Source: an uncultured Agromyces sp. (lineage in GTDB: Bacteria; Actinomycetota; Actinomycetes; Actinomycetales; Microbacteriaceae). Taken from it: a stretch of DNA of 64,000 nucleotides. Under the pieces are notes generated by a model. The model was not told where the DNA came from. It was given only the letters and a program-made list of their open reading frames with translations, and did no database searches. The position numbers and the translations under genes are program-made. Of the stretch, positions 17,531 to 26,858 are shown piece by piece. The DNA lies in contig CAJXGN010000008.1 in the NCBI GenBank assembly GCA_913053875.1, positions 62,001-126,000 on the forward strand. The letters are read 5' to 3'. Position 1 is the stretch's first letter; every line of letters begins with the position of its first letter.

Positions 17531-19201
17531 GTGAGCGACGTGATCATCTACCCCGCCCGCACCGTCCGCACCATGGACAAGGCCGTCCCGACCGCCGGCG
17601 CCGTCGCCGTGCGCGGCGACGTCATCCTGGCCGTCGGCGAGACCGAGGAGCTCGCCGCCACGTACCCGGGCGCGACGGTCGACGACCGCTACGCCGACCG
17701 CGTGCTCGCCCCCGGCTTCGTCGAGGCGCACTCGCACCTCGGCGGCGAGTTCGGCGCGAGCCCGTACTTCCTCGGCTACTTCCCGCGCACCGCGCCCGAC
17801 GGCACGCCGCTGCCCGGCGCGCAGACCTGGCAGGGCGTCGTCGACGCGCTGAAGGTGTGGGACGCCGAGCTGCCCGAGGGCGAGGTGCTCTTCGCCCGCG
17901 GCCTCGACATGCTGTTCTTCCCCGGCGAGCAGCTCACGCGCCAGGTGCTCGACGAGGTCAGCACGACCCGCGGCATCTACGTGACCCACGCGAGCGGCCA
18001 CGTCGGCACCGCCAACTCGGTGCTGCTCGAGCGCGCCGGCTACGGCCCGGGCACCGAGGTCGAGGGCGTCGTGCTCGACGCCGACGGCGTGCCCACGGGC
18101 GAGCTGCAGGAGATGCAGGCGATGGGCCCGGTCATGGCGCTCGCGGGCATCGACCTGTCGAAGGGGCTCACCACCGAGGGCGGCCTGTACGCGTTCGCCG
18201 CCGACGCGCGGAACCACGGATGCACCACCGCGACCGACCTCGCGAGCTTCGACCTCGTGCGCCCCGGCGGGTACGACCTGCTCGCCGAGGTCACCGGACG
18301 CGACGACTTCGCCGTGCGCCTCGTGCCCGCCACCTTCGGTGGCATGACCAAGAACCTCGAGCAGGCGCAGCAGCTCGCGGGTGCGGTCGCCGCGCAGCAG
18401 GGCCGGGCCACACCGAAGCTGCACCTCGGCTCGGTGAAGCTCATGCTCGACGGCTCGATCCAGCAGTACACCGCCAAGCTGCAGGACCCGGGCTACGTTT
18501 GCAACCACGACGCGGGCATCTGGAACACGGATGCCGCGACCTTCCGCGACCAGGTGCGCGCGTTCCACGCGGCCGGCCTCAACATCCACGTGCACTGCAA
18601 CGGCGACGAGGCGACCGAGGTGTTCCTCGACGCGGTCGAGGCCGTGCTCGCCGAGGCCCCGCGCTGGAACCACCGCCACACGGTGACCCACTCGCAGCTC
18701 ACCACCCGCGCGCAGTACAAGCGCATGGCCGAGCTCGGCATGTGCGCCAACGTGTTCTCGAACCACATCTGGTACTGGGGCGACCAGCACATCGACCTCA
18801 CCGTCGGGCCCGACCGGGTGAAGCGCATGAACGCCGCGCGCACCGCGCTGGACGAGGGCGTCACGATCGCCCTGCACTCCGACACCCCGGTCACGCCGCT
18901 CGACCCGCTGGCCACGGCGTCCTACGCCGCCGAGCGCCGCACGCCGACCGGTCGCTCCTGGGGCGACGCGGAGCGCATCTCGGTCTACGAGGCGCTCGAG
19001 GCGGTCACCATCGGCCCGGCCTACCTGCTGAAGCTCGACCACCTCGTCGGCTCGATCGTGCCCGGCAAGTACGCCGACTTCGCGGTGCTCGACCGCGACC
19101 CGGTCGAGGTCGCCGAGGCGAAGGAGCTCCGCGAGATCACCGTGCTCGGCACCGTCGTCGGCGGCGTGCACTATGAGGCCCCCGTGGCGGTCGGCGTCTA
19201 G
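17531..19201 (+). CDS. Amidohydrolase family 3 protein (YtcJ-like)
   Basis: A 556-residue metal-dependent hydrolase of the amidohydrolase superfamily. The first metal motif is EAHSHLGG (His67 and His69). HVHCNGD and HRHTVTHSQLTT provide later metal-binding histidines, and the C-terminal GSIVPGKYADFAVLD is the usual family close. The GTG at 17531 has GAGGAG 8 bases upstream. It heads a probable operon with a class III aminotransferase and an MFS transporter. That pairing suggests uptake or efflux of an amide-containing compound, its hydrolysis and transamination of the amine, but the substrate is unknown. Confidence 0.85.
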   Translation: MSDVIIYPARTVRTMDKAVPTAGAVAVRGDVILAVGETEELAATYPGATVDDRYADRVLAPGFVEAHSHLGGEFGASPYFLGYFPRTAPDGTPLPGAQTWQGVVDALKVWDAELPEGEVLFARGLDMLFFPGEQLTRQVLDEVSTTRGIYVTHASGHVGTANSVLLERAGYGPGTEVEGVVLDADGVPTGELQEMQAMGPVMALAGIDLSKGLTTEGGLYAFAADARNHGCTTATDLASFDLVRPGGYDLLAEVTGRDDFAVRLVPATFGGMTKNLEQAQQLAGAVAAQQGRATPKLHLGSVKLMLDGSIQQYTAKLQDPGYVCNHDAGIWNTDAATFRDQVRAFHAAGLNIHVHCNGDEATEVFLDAVEAVLAEAPRWNHRHTVTHSQLTTRAQYKRMAELGMCANVFSNHIWYWGDQHIDLTVGPDRVKRMNAARTALDEGVTIALHSDTPVTPLDPLATASYAAERRTPTGRSWGDAERISVYEALEAVTIGPAYLLKLDHLVGSIVPGKYADFAVLDRDPVEVAEAKELREITVLGTVVGGVHYEAPVAVGV

Positions 19202-19217
19202 CCACGATCCCACGATC

Positions 19218-19249
19218 CGGCCGGCGCTCGCACGTGCGGGCGCCGGCCG
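19218..19249 (+). terminator. Intercistronic GC hairpin
   Basis: A 10-bp perfect stem, CGGCCGGCGC at 19218-19227 with GCGCCGGCCG at 19240-19249. The loop itself holds CGCAC/GTGCG. It lies between the amidohydrolase and aminotransferase genes with no T-run, so it is probably a partial terminator or RNA stabiliser. Confidence 0.55.
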
Positions 19250-19297
19250 ACCGGCGACCTCGCCGGCGCAGCATCCGCACCATCGAAAGGAACCACC

Positions 19298-20665
19298 GTG
19301 CCCATCCCCAGCGACCCCGCGGGGCTCACCACCTACGAGCTCGACCGCGCCCACGTCTTCCACTCGTGGTCGGCGCAGAAGCACCTCGACCCCATCGTCA
19401 TCGCGGGCGCAGAGGGCAGCTACCTGTGGGATGCCGACGGCACGCGCTACCTCGACTTCTCGTCGCAGCTCGTCTACACGAACATCGGCCACCAGCACCC
19501 GCGCGTCGTCGAGGCCATCAAGCGGCAGGCCGACGTGCTCTGCACGATCGCCCCGGCCCACGCGAACGACCAGCGCTCGCTCGCCGCGAAGCTCATCGCC
19601 GACGTGGCACCGGAGGGCATGAACAAGGTGTTCTTCACCAACGGCGGCGCCGAGGCGATCGAGAACGCGGTGCGCATGGCCCGCCTGCACACCGGCCGCA
19701 CCAAGGTCATGTCGGCCTACCGCTCGTACCACGGGGCGACCGCCACGGCGATCCAGGTCACGGGCGACCCCCGCCGCTGGCCGAACGAGTTCGCGCCCGC
19801 CGGCACCGTGCACTTCTTCGGGCCGTTCTTGTACCGCAGCGTCTTCCAGGCGACGACCGAGCAGGAGGAGTGCGACCGCGCGCTCGCGCACCTCGAGCAG
19901 ACGATCCTGTTCGAGGGGCCGTCGACCATCGCGGCGATCGTGCTCGAGACGGTGCCCGGCACGAGCGGCATCATGCCGCCGCCGCCCGGCTACCTGGCCG
20001 GCGTGCGCGCGCTCTGCGATCGCTTCGGCATCGTGATGATCTGCGACGAGGTCATGTCGGGCTTCGGCCGCACCGGCGCGTGGTTCGCCATCGACCACTA
20101 CGGCGTGACCCCCGACCTCATCACCTTCGCCAAGGGCGTCAACTCGGGCTACGTGCCGATGGGCGGCGTGGTGCTGCGCGACGAGATCGCCGCCACGTTC
20201 GACGACCGCGCCTACCCGGGCGGGCTCACCTACTCGGGGCATCCGCTCGCCGCCGCCGCTGCGGTCGAGACGATCCGCGCGATGCACGACGAGGACGTGG
20301 TCGCGAACGCCGCGCGCGTGGGCGCCGAGGTCTTCGGGCCGGGCCTGCGCGAGCTCGCAGAGCGCCACCCGTCGATCGGCGACGTGCGCGGCCTCGGCGT
20401 GTTCTGGGCGCTCGACCTGGTGGCCGACCGCGAGACCAAGGAGCCGCTCGCCCCGTACGGCGGGGCGTCGCCCGCGGTCGCGGGCATCCTCGCCGCCGCC
20501 CGCGAGGCCGGCCTGCTGCTGTTCAACCAGTACCACCGCATCCACGTCGTGCCGCCGTGCACGATCACCGACGACGAGGCGCGCGAGGGCATCGCGATCC
20601 TCGACGAGGCACTCGCCGTGGCGGACGCCGCGGTGCGCATCGAGGAGCCGGTGCTCGTCGGCTGA
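19298..20665 (+). CDS. Class III aminotransferase (omega-amino acid type)
   Basis: A 455-residue pyridoxal-phosphate enzyme. FTNGGAEAIENAVR (113-126) is the phosphate-binding turn, MICDEVMSGFGRTG holds Asp250, and TFAKGVNSGYVPMGG carries the Schiff-base Lys279. The layout resembles omega-amino acid:pyruvate and taurine:pyruvate aminotransferases. It starts at a GTG with GAAAGGA upstream. It lies 96 bases after the amidohydrolase and 32 bases before the MFS gene. The substrate is unknown; an amine released by the amidohydrolase is an inference. Confidence 0.88.
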   Translation: MPIPSDPAGLTTYELDRAHVFHSWSAQKHLDPIVIAGAEGSYLWDADGTRYLDFSSQLVYTNIGHQHPRVVEAIKRQADVLCTIAPAHANDQRSLAAKLIADVAPEGMNKVFFTNGGAEAIENAVRMARLHTGRTKVMSAYRSYHGATATAIQVTGDPRRWPNEFAPAGTVHFFGPFLYRSVFQATTEQEECDRALAHLEQTILFEGPSTIAAIVLETVPGTSGIMPPPPGYLAGVRALCDRFGIVMICDEVMSGFGRTGAWFAIDHYGVTPDLITFAKGVNSGYVPMGGVVLRDEIAATFDDRAYPGGLTYSGHPLAAAAAVETIRAMHDEDVVANAARVGAEVFGPGLRELAERHPSIGDVRGLGVFWALDLVADRETKEPLAPYGGASPAVAGILAAAREAGLLLFNQYHRIHVVPPCTITDDEAREGIAILDEALAVADAAVRIEEPVLVG

Positions 20666-20697
20666 CGGCACCGGATCGACACGAAGGGAACCCCCTC

Positions 20698-22194
20698 ATG
20701 ACCACCACCGGAACCGCGCCCGCCACGGCGCGCACCGCAGGGCGAGGCGCCGTCGGCCTCCTCGTCCTCACCGAACTCGGCAGCGGAATCTTGCAGGGCT
20801 GGTACGGCCCGCTGCTCGTCGGCATCGGCGACATGTACTCCGTCGGCGCGGCCACGCTGAACCTCGTCGCCGTCGCCTACCTGCTCTCGTCGGTGCTGTT
20901 CGTCCCGCTGCTCACGAAGCTGGCCGACATGCACGGGCACAAGAAGCTGCTCATGATCGCGGTGGGCATCACCGCCCTCGGGTCGCTGCTCGTCGCGTTC
21001 GCGCCGAACTTCGGCGTGCTGCTCGTCGGCCGCGTGCTCCAGGGCGCGCTCGTGGCATTCCTTCCGCTCGAGTTCGCCATCGTGCGCCAGCGTGCACCCG
21101 AGCAGGTCGGCAAGAGCATCGGCCAGCTCGTCGCGTCGCTCGCCATCGGCGCGCTGCTCGGTGCGGTCGGCTCGGGCGTGCTCTACGGCGCGACGGACAG
21201 CCTCGTGCTCGTGCTCACCGTCCCGGCGATCTACTTCGCCGTCTGCCTCGTGCTGATCGCGTTCTTCGTGCCCGAGACCGACGTGACCGGCGGCGGCAGG
21301 CTCGACTGGGCGGGCGTCGCCCTGCTCGGCTTCGGCGCCGCGGGCCTGCTCGGCGGCATCTCGCTCGCCGGCGTCTCCGGCTGGGGCGACCCGCTCGCGT
21401 GGGTGCTGATGGTCGCCGGCGCCGCACTGCTCGGAGCCTGGGTGGTCGTCGAGAAGCGCGTCGCCGATCCGTTCATCGACCTCGACGTGCTCCGCCACGG
21501 CGGCATCGGCCTGCCGATTGTGATCGGCGTGCTCTACGGCGCGCACGCACTCGGCGGCACCAGCCTCATCGCGATCTTCGTGGCCGTCGACCCCGACGAG
21601 TACGGCTTCGGCCTGGGCCTGTCGGCGGCGATGTCCGGCATCATCCTCAGCGCGATGGCGCTGTCGGGCTTCGCAGGGTCGCTGCTCGCCAACCGCCTGG
21701 TCGGCTGGACCTCGACCCGCACCACGCTGCTGATCGCCCACGCGCTCGGAGCGTCGGCGTTCATCGGCATGATCCTGGCCTCGGGCAACCTCGCCCTGTT
21801 CATGGTCTGGCTCGTGCTCGGCGGACTCGGCATGGGCTTCGTCATCAGCGTGCTGCCCACGGTGGTCGTGAGCCTCGCGCGCCACGACGAGGTCGCGGTC
21901 GTCTCCGGCCTCTACAACACGGCGCGTACGGCGGCCGGTGCCGCCGCCGGCGCGGTCTTCACGACCGTCATGGCCGCGTTCATCGTGGCCGGCACCGACG
22001 TCGACGGGTCGGCCCCGGTCACCTCGTTCACCGGCTACGCGGCGGTGTGGGCGATCGGCGCGGGCCTCGCGGTGATCGGCGGGCTGCTGACCCTGCGCCT
22101 GCCGAAGAACCCGACGCCGGTGGCGGATGCCTCTGAGCCGGCCGAGGCGGTCGAGCAGTCGGATGCCCCTGAGGCGGCGCCCGCCGCCGGGTAG
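20698..22194 (+). CDS. MFS transporter, DHA2-like
   Basis: A 498-residue major facilitator with about 14 hydrophobic segments, in keeping with the DHA2 branch. The loop after TM2 reads KLADMHGHKKLLM, a form of the family's G-x-x-x-D-R-x-G motif with changed residues. The C-terminal tail is rich in alanine, glutamate and proline. ATG at 20698 after AAGGGAA. It is the last gene of the amidohydrolase operon, and a strong terminator follows. Transport of the pathway substrate is inferred. Confidence 0.87.
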   Translation: MTTTGTAPATARTAGRGAVGLLVLTELGSGILQGWYGPLLVGIGDMYSVGAATLNLVAVAYLLSSVLFVPLLTKLADMHGHKKLLMIAVGITALGSLLVAFAPNFGVLLVGRVLQGALVAFLPLEFAIVRQRAPEQVGKSIGQLVASLAIGALLGAVGSGVLYGATDSLVLVLTVPAIYFAVCLVLIAFFVPETDVTGGGRLDWAGVALLGFGAAGLLGGISLAGVSGWGDPLAWVLMVAGAALLGAWVVVEKRVADPFIDLDVLRHGGIGLPIVIGVLYGAHALGGTSLIAIFVAVDPDEYGFGLGLSAAMSGIILSAMALSGFAGSLLANRLVGWTSTRTTLLIAHALGASAFIGMILASGNLALFMVWLVLGGLGMGFVISVLPTVVVSLARHDEVAVVSGLYNTARTAAGAAAGAVFTTVMAAFIVAGTDVDGSAPVTSFTGYAAVWAIGAGLAVIGGLLTLRLPKNPTPVADASEPAEAVEQSDAPEAAPAAG

Positions 22195-22209
22195 TCGCGC
22201 CACTCGATG

Positions 22210-22242
22210 ACGGCGCCGGTCCCCCTCGGGGGCCGGCGCCGT
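22210..22242. terminator. Bidirectional terminator between convergent genes
   Basis: ACGGCGCCGG at 22210-22219, a run of C, a two-base turn, a run of G, and CCGGCGCCGT at 22233-22242 form a stem of about 15 bp with one bulged T. It separates the MFS gene from the convergent MocR gene. Confidence 0.8.
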
Positions 22243-22294
22243 ACTCGTGCGCGCGACGAACCGGAGCATCCGTCGCCCGCAACCGAGCCCGCGC

Positions 22295-23830
22295 CTACTC
22301 GTCGAGCTGCGCCCGGATGACCTTGCCGAGGATCTCGATGCCGCGCGGGATCGCCTCGAGCGCGATCGAGTTGTAGCCGACGCGGAGCTGGTTCCGCGGT
22401 CCGGGCCCCAGGTAGAACCGCTCGCCCGCGTCGACCAGCACGCCGCGCTCGCGCGCGAGTTCGGTCACGCGGGTGCCGTCGAACGCGTCCGGTCCGTCGA
22501 TCCAGACGCTGAGCCCGCCGGCGGTGGGCGTCGGCAGCTCGAACGGCAGGTGCTCGTCGAGCGCGGCGACGACGGCCTCCCACTTGCGGCCGAGGTGGCG
22601 GCGGTGCTGGCGCAGCGACCGGTGGTACTCGCCCGAGTCGATGAACAGGCCGAGCGCGCGCTGCATGTGGCCCGGCGGGTGCTTCGTCTGGTACCGGCGT
22701 CGCTCGCGCAGTGCCGCGACGAGCGCGCGGTCGGCCACGATGAAGCCGAGGCGGATGCCCGGGGCGACGAACTTCGAGAAGGTGCCGACGTAGATGACCC
22801 GGCCGGTGCGGTCGAGCGACTTGAGGCTCGGGGTCGGGCGGCCGCGGAACCGCACCTCGGAGTCGTAGTCGTCCTCGATCACGAGCTGGTCGTGCCGCTG
22901 CGCGTCGCGGAGCAGCGCAGCCCGCCGGGTGTACGAGAGCGTGACGTTCGTCGGATGCTGGTGGCTCGGCGTCACGTACACGAGCTCCGGCGGCTCGCCC
23001 GAGTCGTCGTCGCGCCGCACGCCCTGCTCGTCGACCGCCCGCGGCACCAGGGTCGCGCCCGCGCGGCGCAGGATGTGCCACGCGTCGACGTACCCCGGAT
23101 TCTCGACCGCGACCGGGGCGCCCTCCTCCACGAGCAGCTCCGCGAGCAGCGCGAGCGCCTGCTGGGCGCCGGCCGTCACGATGATCTCCTCGGGCGGGGC
23201 CGAGATGCCGCGCGGCGGCAGGATCTCCCGCCGGATCGCCTCGACCAGCAGCTCGTCGTCGCCCGCGACCGAGTCGCGGATGCTCGCGGCCACGTGCGGG
23301 CCGTCGAGCGCGGTGTTCAGCGCGCGCAGCCAGCCGCGGGCCGGGAACGTGCCGAGCTCGGGCTGGCCGGGCAGGAACGGGAACGGGTAGCGGGTCCAGT
23401 CGACGTGGGTGGCGGCGTGCTGCAGGTCGTCGTCGCGCGGCACGGGGAGCCGCGCCGCCCAGTCGACCTGATGGGTCGGCACGGGGCCGGCCGCAGGCGG
23501 GGGTGCGGGGGTGCGGGCGGTGCGGGTCGGCGTCGACGGATGCGGCGAGGCGATCGGGTACAACCCGCTCCGCGGGCGCGACTCGACGAGCCCGAGGGCG
23601 ACGAGCTCCTGGTAGGCGGCGTTCACCGTGTTGCGCGACACCCCGAGCACGCCCGCGAGGTGGCGCGACGACGGCAGTGGCCGGTTCGCGCGGAAGCGGC
23701 CCTCGAGCAGCGACTGCTCGAGGAACCGGCGCACCTGCTGGAACAGCGGATCCGAGCTCATCGGGTCGAGGTACTGGCGTGCGCGCTCGACGTCGAACTC
23801 GGGCTGGTCGAACGACGGATGCCCGGTCAT
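22295..23830 (-). CDS. MocR-type regulator (GntR HTH plus aminotransferase domain)
   Basis: A 511-residue MocR/PdxR-family regulator. A GntR winged helix lies at about 15-90, with LPSSRHLAGVLGVSRNTVNAAY as core (two blocks: LPSSRHLAGVLG, VSRNTVNAAY). A long linker precedes a class I aminotransferase-like effector domain. The block YVGTFSKFVAPGIRLG contains the PLP-binding lysine. The ATG at 23830 is preferred because GGGAGG lies six bases upstream; a GTG at 23860 overlaps the neighbouring stop but has no ribosome site. It could sense PLP or an amino compound and regulate the convergent aminotransferase operon, the TSUP permease, or both. Confidence 0.88.
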   Translation of the reverse strand: MTGHPSFDQPEFDVERARQYLDPMSSDPLFQQVRRFLEQSLLEGRFRANRPLPSSRHLAGVLGVSRNTVNAAYQELVALGLVESRPRSGLYPIASPHPSTPTRTARTPAPPPAAGPVPTHQVDWAARLPVPRDDDLQHAATHVDWTRYPFPFLPGQPELGTFPARGWLRALNTALDGPHVAASIRDSVAGDDELLVEAIRREILPPRGISAPPEEIIVTAGAQQALALLAELLVEEGAPVAVENPGYVDAWHILRRAGATLVPRAVDEQGVRRDDDSGEPPELVYVTPSHQHPTNVTLSYTRRAALLRDAQRHDQLVIEDDYDSEVRFRGRPTPSLKSLDRTGRVIYVGTFSKFVAPGIRLGFIVADRALVAALRERRRYQTKHPPGHMQRALGLFIDSGEYHRSLRQHRRHLGRKWEAVVAALDEHLPFELPTPTAGGLSVWIDGPDAFDGTRVTELARERGVLVDAGERFYLGPGPRNQLRVGYNSIALEAIPRGIEILGKVIRAQLDE

Positions 23831-23856
23831 GCGCGCCTCCCGATCCGGTGTGCCGC

Positions 23857-24588
23857 TCACGCGGAGAACCCCGCGGCGGCGCGGGCGACGAGCGCCACCC
23901 CGGACACGAGGGAGAGTACCAGCGTGGCGGTGCGGACCGTCGGTGCGGGCAGGCGCGGTACCAGCGGCATCGCGACGAGCATGCCGACGACGATCGCGGG
24001 CACGAGCACCGCGGCGCGGACCAGCTCCGCACCCGCATCCGTCGTGCCCGCCAGCAGCAGGGTCACGGCCGAGACCGCCGAGCCGAACGCGAAGAACGCC
24101 GAGAGCGTCGTGCGCATGCGCCGCACGTCGTCTGGTCGGTAGACGATCGCCATCGGCGGCCCCGGCAGCGCGGCGACCGGGGTCAGGATGCCGGCGACGA
24201 CCGATCCCGCGACGAGCGAGGTGCGCCCGGCCGGCGCCCGCCAGCCGGCCATCGAGACGACCGAACCCGCGACGACGACCGCGCCGATCGCGAGGTGCGT
24301 CGCACGCAGCGGCAGCACGGCGGCGAGCCAGGTGCCCAGTGCGACGCCCGGCAGCGATGCGAGCGACGCGATCGCGAGTGCGCGCCGGTCGAGCGCGTCA
24401 CGCTCGGCCCAGGTCACCGCGACCATCACCAGCACGGTCAGCACAAGCACGGCGAACGTGCCGACGTCGGGCGCGATGAGCGCGAGCAGCGGCACCGCGA
24501 CGATGCCGAAGCCCATGCCCGTGAGCCGCTGCACCACCGTCGCGACGACGATCACGAGGCCCGCGGCGAGACCGACGGCGACGCTCAC
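23857..24588 (-). CDS. TSUP (TauE/SafE) family permease
   Basis: A 243-residue membrane protein with seven to eight hydrophobic segments and the GMGFGIVAVPLL motif (residues 24-35) of the TauE/SafE family. Relatives export sulfite or organosulfur anions. It starts at a GTG without a clear Shine-Dalgarno site. It lies 26 bases before the MocR start on the same strand, so they are probably cotranscribed. Confidence 0.8.
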   Translation of the reverse strand: MSVAVGLAAGLVIVVATVVQRLTGMGFGIVAVPLLALIAPDVGTFAVLVLTVLVMVAVTWAERDALDRRALAIASLASLPGVALGTWLAAVLPLRATHLAIGAVVVAGSVVSMAGWRAPAGRTSLVAGSVVAGILTPVAALPGPPMAIVYRPDDVRRMRTTLSAFFAFGSAVSAVTLLLAGTTDAGAELVRAAVLVPAIVVGMLVAMPLVPRLPAPTVRTATLVLSLVSGVALVARAAAGFSA

Positions 24589-24645
24589 GGGACGCGGGAT
24601 GCGCGCGGATGCGGCGCGGGTGGAACGGACACGCGATCAATTCTC

Positions 24646-24657
24646 GCCGCTCGCGAG
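24646..24657. promoter_or_regulatory. Palindrome in the TSUP/SDR divergent region
   Basis: CGCTCGCGAGCG is a perfect 12-bp palindrome in the 258-base gap (24589-24846) between the divergent TSUP and SDR genes. It may be an operator. GC-rich palindromes are not rare in this DNA, so the evidence is weak. No gene is seen in the rest of the gap. Confidence 0.3.
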
Positions 24658-24846
24658 CGTGCTCCCAGCACCACCCGGCGTGCGGATGACGGGACAGACG
24701 TCACGTGCCCGACACATCGTCACACGCCCGAAACACTGTGGCTCCGCGGGTGCGGCGGGCACTGGACCTGCCGTTTCCCAGCCGGAGCGACGAAGCTGGT
24801 TCCGTCGGGCGCGGTACCAGTGCGCGCCCCGGAGGAGGAGCACCAC

Positions 24847-25575
24847 ATGACCCGCACCGCAGTCGTCACCGGAGCGTCGAGCGGAATCGGCGCGGCGACC
24901 GCCCGCCAGCTCGCCCAGCAGGGATGGGACGTCGTCATCGGCGCCCGGCGCGTCGACCGCCTGCAGGCGCTCGCCGACGAGATCGGCGCACGCGCGCTGC
25001 CGCTGGACGTCACCGACCAGGCATCCGTCGACGCCTTTTGCGCCGAGCTCGAGCGCTGCGACCTCCTCGTGAACAACGCCGGCGGCGCGCTCGGCGCGGC
25101 CTCGATCGCGGAGTCCGACGACGCCGAGTGGCAGGCCATGTTCGACAGCAACGTGCTCGGCACCCTGCGCATGACCCGCGCGCTGCTGCCGAAGCTCATC
25201 GCCTCGGGCGACGGCATGGTCATCAACATCGGCTCGATCGCCGCGCGCGAGCCCTACCGCGGCGGCGGCGGGTACAACGCCGCGAAGCACGCGGTCGCGG
25301 CACTCACCCGCGTGCTCCGCATCGAGCTGCTCGGCCAGCCCGTGCGCGTCACCGAGATCGACCCCGGCCTCGTCCAGACCGAGTTCGCGACCGTGCGCTT
25401 CGGCGGCGACGAGGAGAAGGCCGCCAAGGTCTACGAGGGCATGACCCCGATGCGCGGCGAGGACATCGCCGAGGCGATCGTCTGGGTGGCATCCCGCCCC
25501 GCGCACGTGAACATCGACACGATGCTCATGCTGGCCCGCGACCAGACCTCGGCGCAGGTCGTGCACCGCTCCTGA
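24847..25575 (+). CDS. Short-chain dehydrogenase (YdfG-like)
   Basis: A 242-residue classical SDR. The cofactor motif is TGASSGIG (8-15), followed by LLVNNAGG and the catalytic YNAAK. Arg residues after strand 2 (GARRVDR) suggest NADP preference. It resembles 3-hydroxy acid/serine dehydrogenases of the YdfG type. The ATG at 24847 has GGAGGAGGAG six bases upstream. It is convergent with the AAA gene with nine bases between stops. Confidence 0.87.
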   Translation: MTRTAVVTGASSGIGAATARQLAQQGWDVVIGARRVDRLQALADEIGARALPLDVTDQASVDAFCAELERCDLLVNNAGGALGAASIAESDDAEWQAMFDSNVLGTLRMTRALLPKLIASGDGMVINIGSIAAREPYRGGGGYNAAKHAVAALTRVLRIELLGQPVRVTEIDPGLVQTEFATVRFGGDEEKAAKVYEGMTPMRGEDIAEAIVWVASRPAHVNIDTMLMLARDQTSAQVVHRS

Positions 25576-25584
25576 CGGTCCGGC

Positions 25585-26853
25585 TCACGGCCCGAGGAGC
25601 GCGAGCGGGACGACGGCGATGCCGTCCGGTCGCCGGTAGGCGGCGGGACCGGTCGTCACCACGACCGCATCCGCGAGCCGGGTGCCGAGGCGCTCGCGCA
25701 GCCACGTGAGGTGCTTCACGTCCTTCGCTTCGACGGAGGCGGAGAGCTTCACCTCGATCGCGACCACGCGACCCTGGCGCTCAGCGATCAGGTCCACCTC
25801 ATGTGTTCCCGCCTGATCGCGGAAATGCGACAGGCGAGCCTCGGCAGCCTGTGCGTAGGTCTGCATGCTGAGCGTCGCGAGCCCTTCGAACAGCCTGCCG
25901 AGTGCGGCGCCGTGCTGGGGGCCGATCATCGCGTGCTCGCGCACGTCGAGCAGCGAGTCCTCGTCGAGCTCCATCAGGCGGGCGGCGAGCGCGGGGTCGG
26001 CGAGGTGGTGTTTCGGTGCCTTCGAGATGCGCCCCAGGTCGACATCGAACGGGTGCCAGGCCTCGACCGGGTCGAGGAGCCAGAGCTGGCTCAGCACGGC
26101 GCGGTATGCGATCGTCGTCGGCTTGGTGGGCTTGTCCGCGTCACCCACCGTCGCTGCATCGAGGATCGTGGTGTACTTCGCGGTCGAGCTGGTGGCCATC
26201 GCGAACGCGCGGAGCCACGCGCGGATCGAGGCGGGCGCGCGCACCCGGTAGCCCTGCTCCACCATGTCGCGTTCGACGATGCGAGTGAGGTAGCCGTCGA
26301 GCGCCAGGCGGCGGGCGCGCCCGGGCAGGTCGCGTATGCCGGGGAACCCCGATGCGACGATCTCGCGGATGTAGTCGCGGAGCGACCACTCGGTCGACCC
26401 GTCGATCACCGCATCCCCGTCGAAGAGGGAGGCGAGCGACACGGTCGCCGGATCCGACGCGCGTTCCGCCACGGAGAGCGGCCGCATCCGCATGCTCACG
26501 ATGCGACCTGCGCCCGAGTGCGTCGGTGCGTGGACCGGGGCTGCGCTGCCCGCGAGCAGGAACCGACCGCCGGTGCGATCGCGATCAACCTCGCGCCGCA
26601 CGAGGTCCCACGACTCGGGCAGCCGCTGCCACTCGTCGAGGAGGATCGGTGCAGGCGCTCGAGAGAGCAGCCCGGGGTCCGCGGTGAGCCGGTCGGCGGT
26701 CTCCCGCTGGTCGAGCGACAGCACCGTCGCCGCACGTCGGCTGCCGGTCGCCGTCTTGCCGACCCCCTTCGGGCCGTCCAGGCTGATTGCTGCGAGGGAG
26801 GGGAGAAGTTCGTCCAGCTCGTCGTCGACGATGCGGCGGGCGTACTCGGTCAT
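25585..26853 (-). CDS. AAA ATPase with DUF4143 domain
   Basis: A 422-residue protein of the AAA_14/DUF4143 group. Walker A is GPKGVGKT near residues 27-34, Walker B is PILLDEWQ near 68-75, and a sensor-like FLLAGSAAP follows. The C-terminal half is DUF4143. Near its end EVDLIAERQGRVVAIEVKLS (two blocks: EVDLIAERQG, RVVAIEVKLS) has the D...ExK pattern of PD-(D/E)xK nuclease folds. The family's function is not established. The start region carries AT-rich 23-bp direct repeats (26859 onward) that include a TATAAA-like -10 on the coding strand, so repeat-based autoregulation is plausible. Confidence 0.85.
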   Translation of the reverse strand: MTEYARRIVDDELDELLPSLAAISLDGPKGVGKTATGSRRAATVLSLDQRETADRLTADPGLLSRAPAPILLDEWQRLPESWDLVRREVDRDRTGGRFLLAGSAAPVHAPTHSGAGRIVSMRMRPLSVAERASDPATVSLASLFDGDAVIDGSTEWSLRDYIREIVASGFPGIRDLPGRARRLALDGYLTRIVERDMVEQGYRVRAPASIRAWLRAFAMATSSTAKYTTILDAATVGDADKPTKPTTIAYRAVLSQLWLLDPVEAWHPFDVDLGRISKAPKHHLADPALAARLMELDEDSLLDVREHAMIGPQHGAALGRLFEGLATLSMQTYAQAAEARLSHFRDQAGTHEVDLIAERQGRVVAIEVKLSASVEAKDVKHLTWLRERLGTRLADAVVVTTGPAAYRRPDGIAVVPLALLGP

Positions 26854-26858
26854 GGTTC

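Noticed and set aside
17162..20671. Very long minus-strand open frame across the amidohydrolase and aminotransferase genes
   Set aside because: The same shadow effect; both plus-strand genes have intact catalytic motifs.
25585..26853. Toxin-antitoxin pair for the AAA/DUF4143 gene
   Set aside because: No small partner gene lies on either side: the nearest genes are a convergent SDR and the gdx gene with its own riboswitch.
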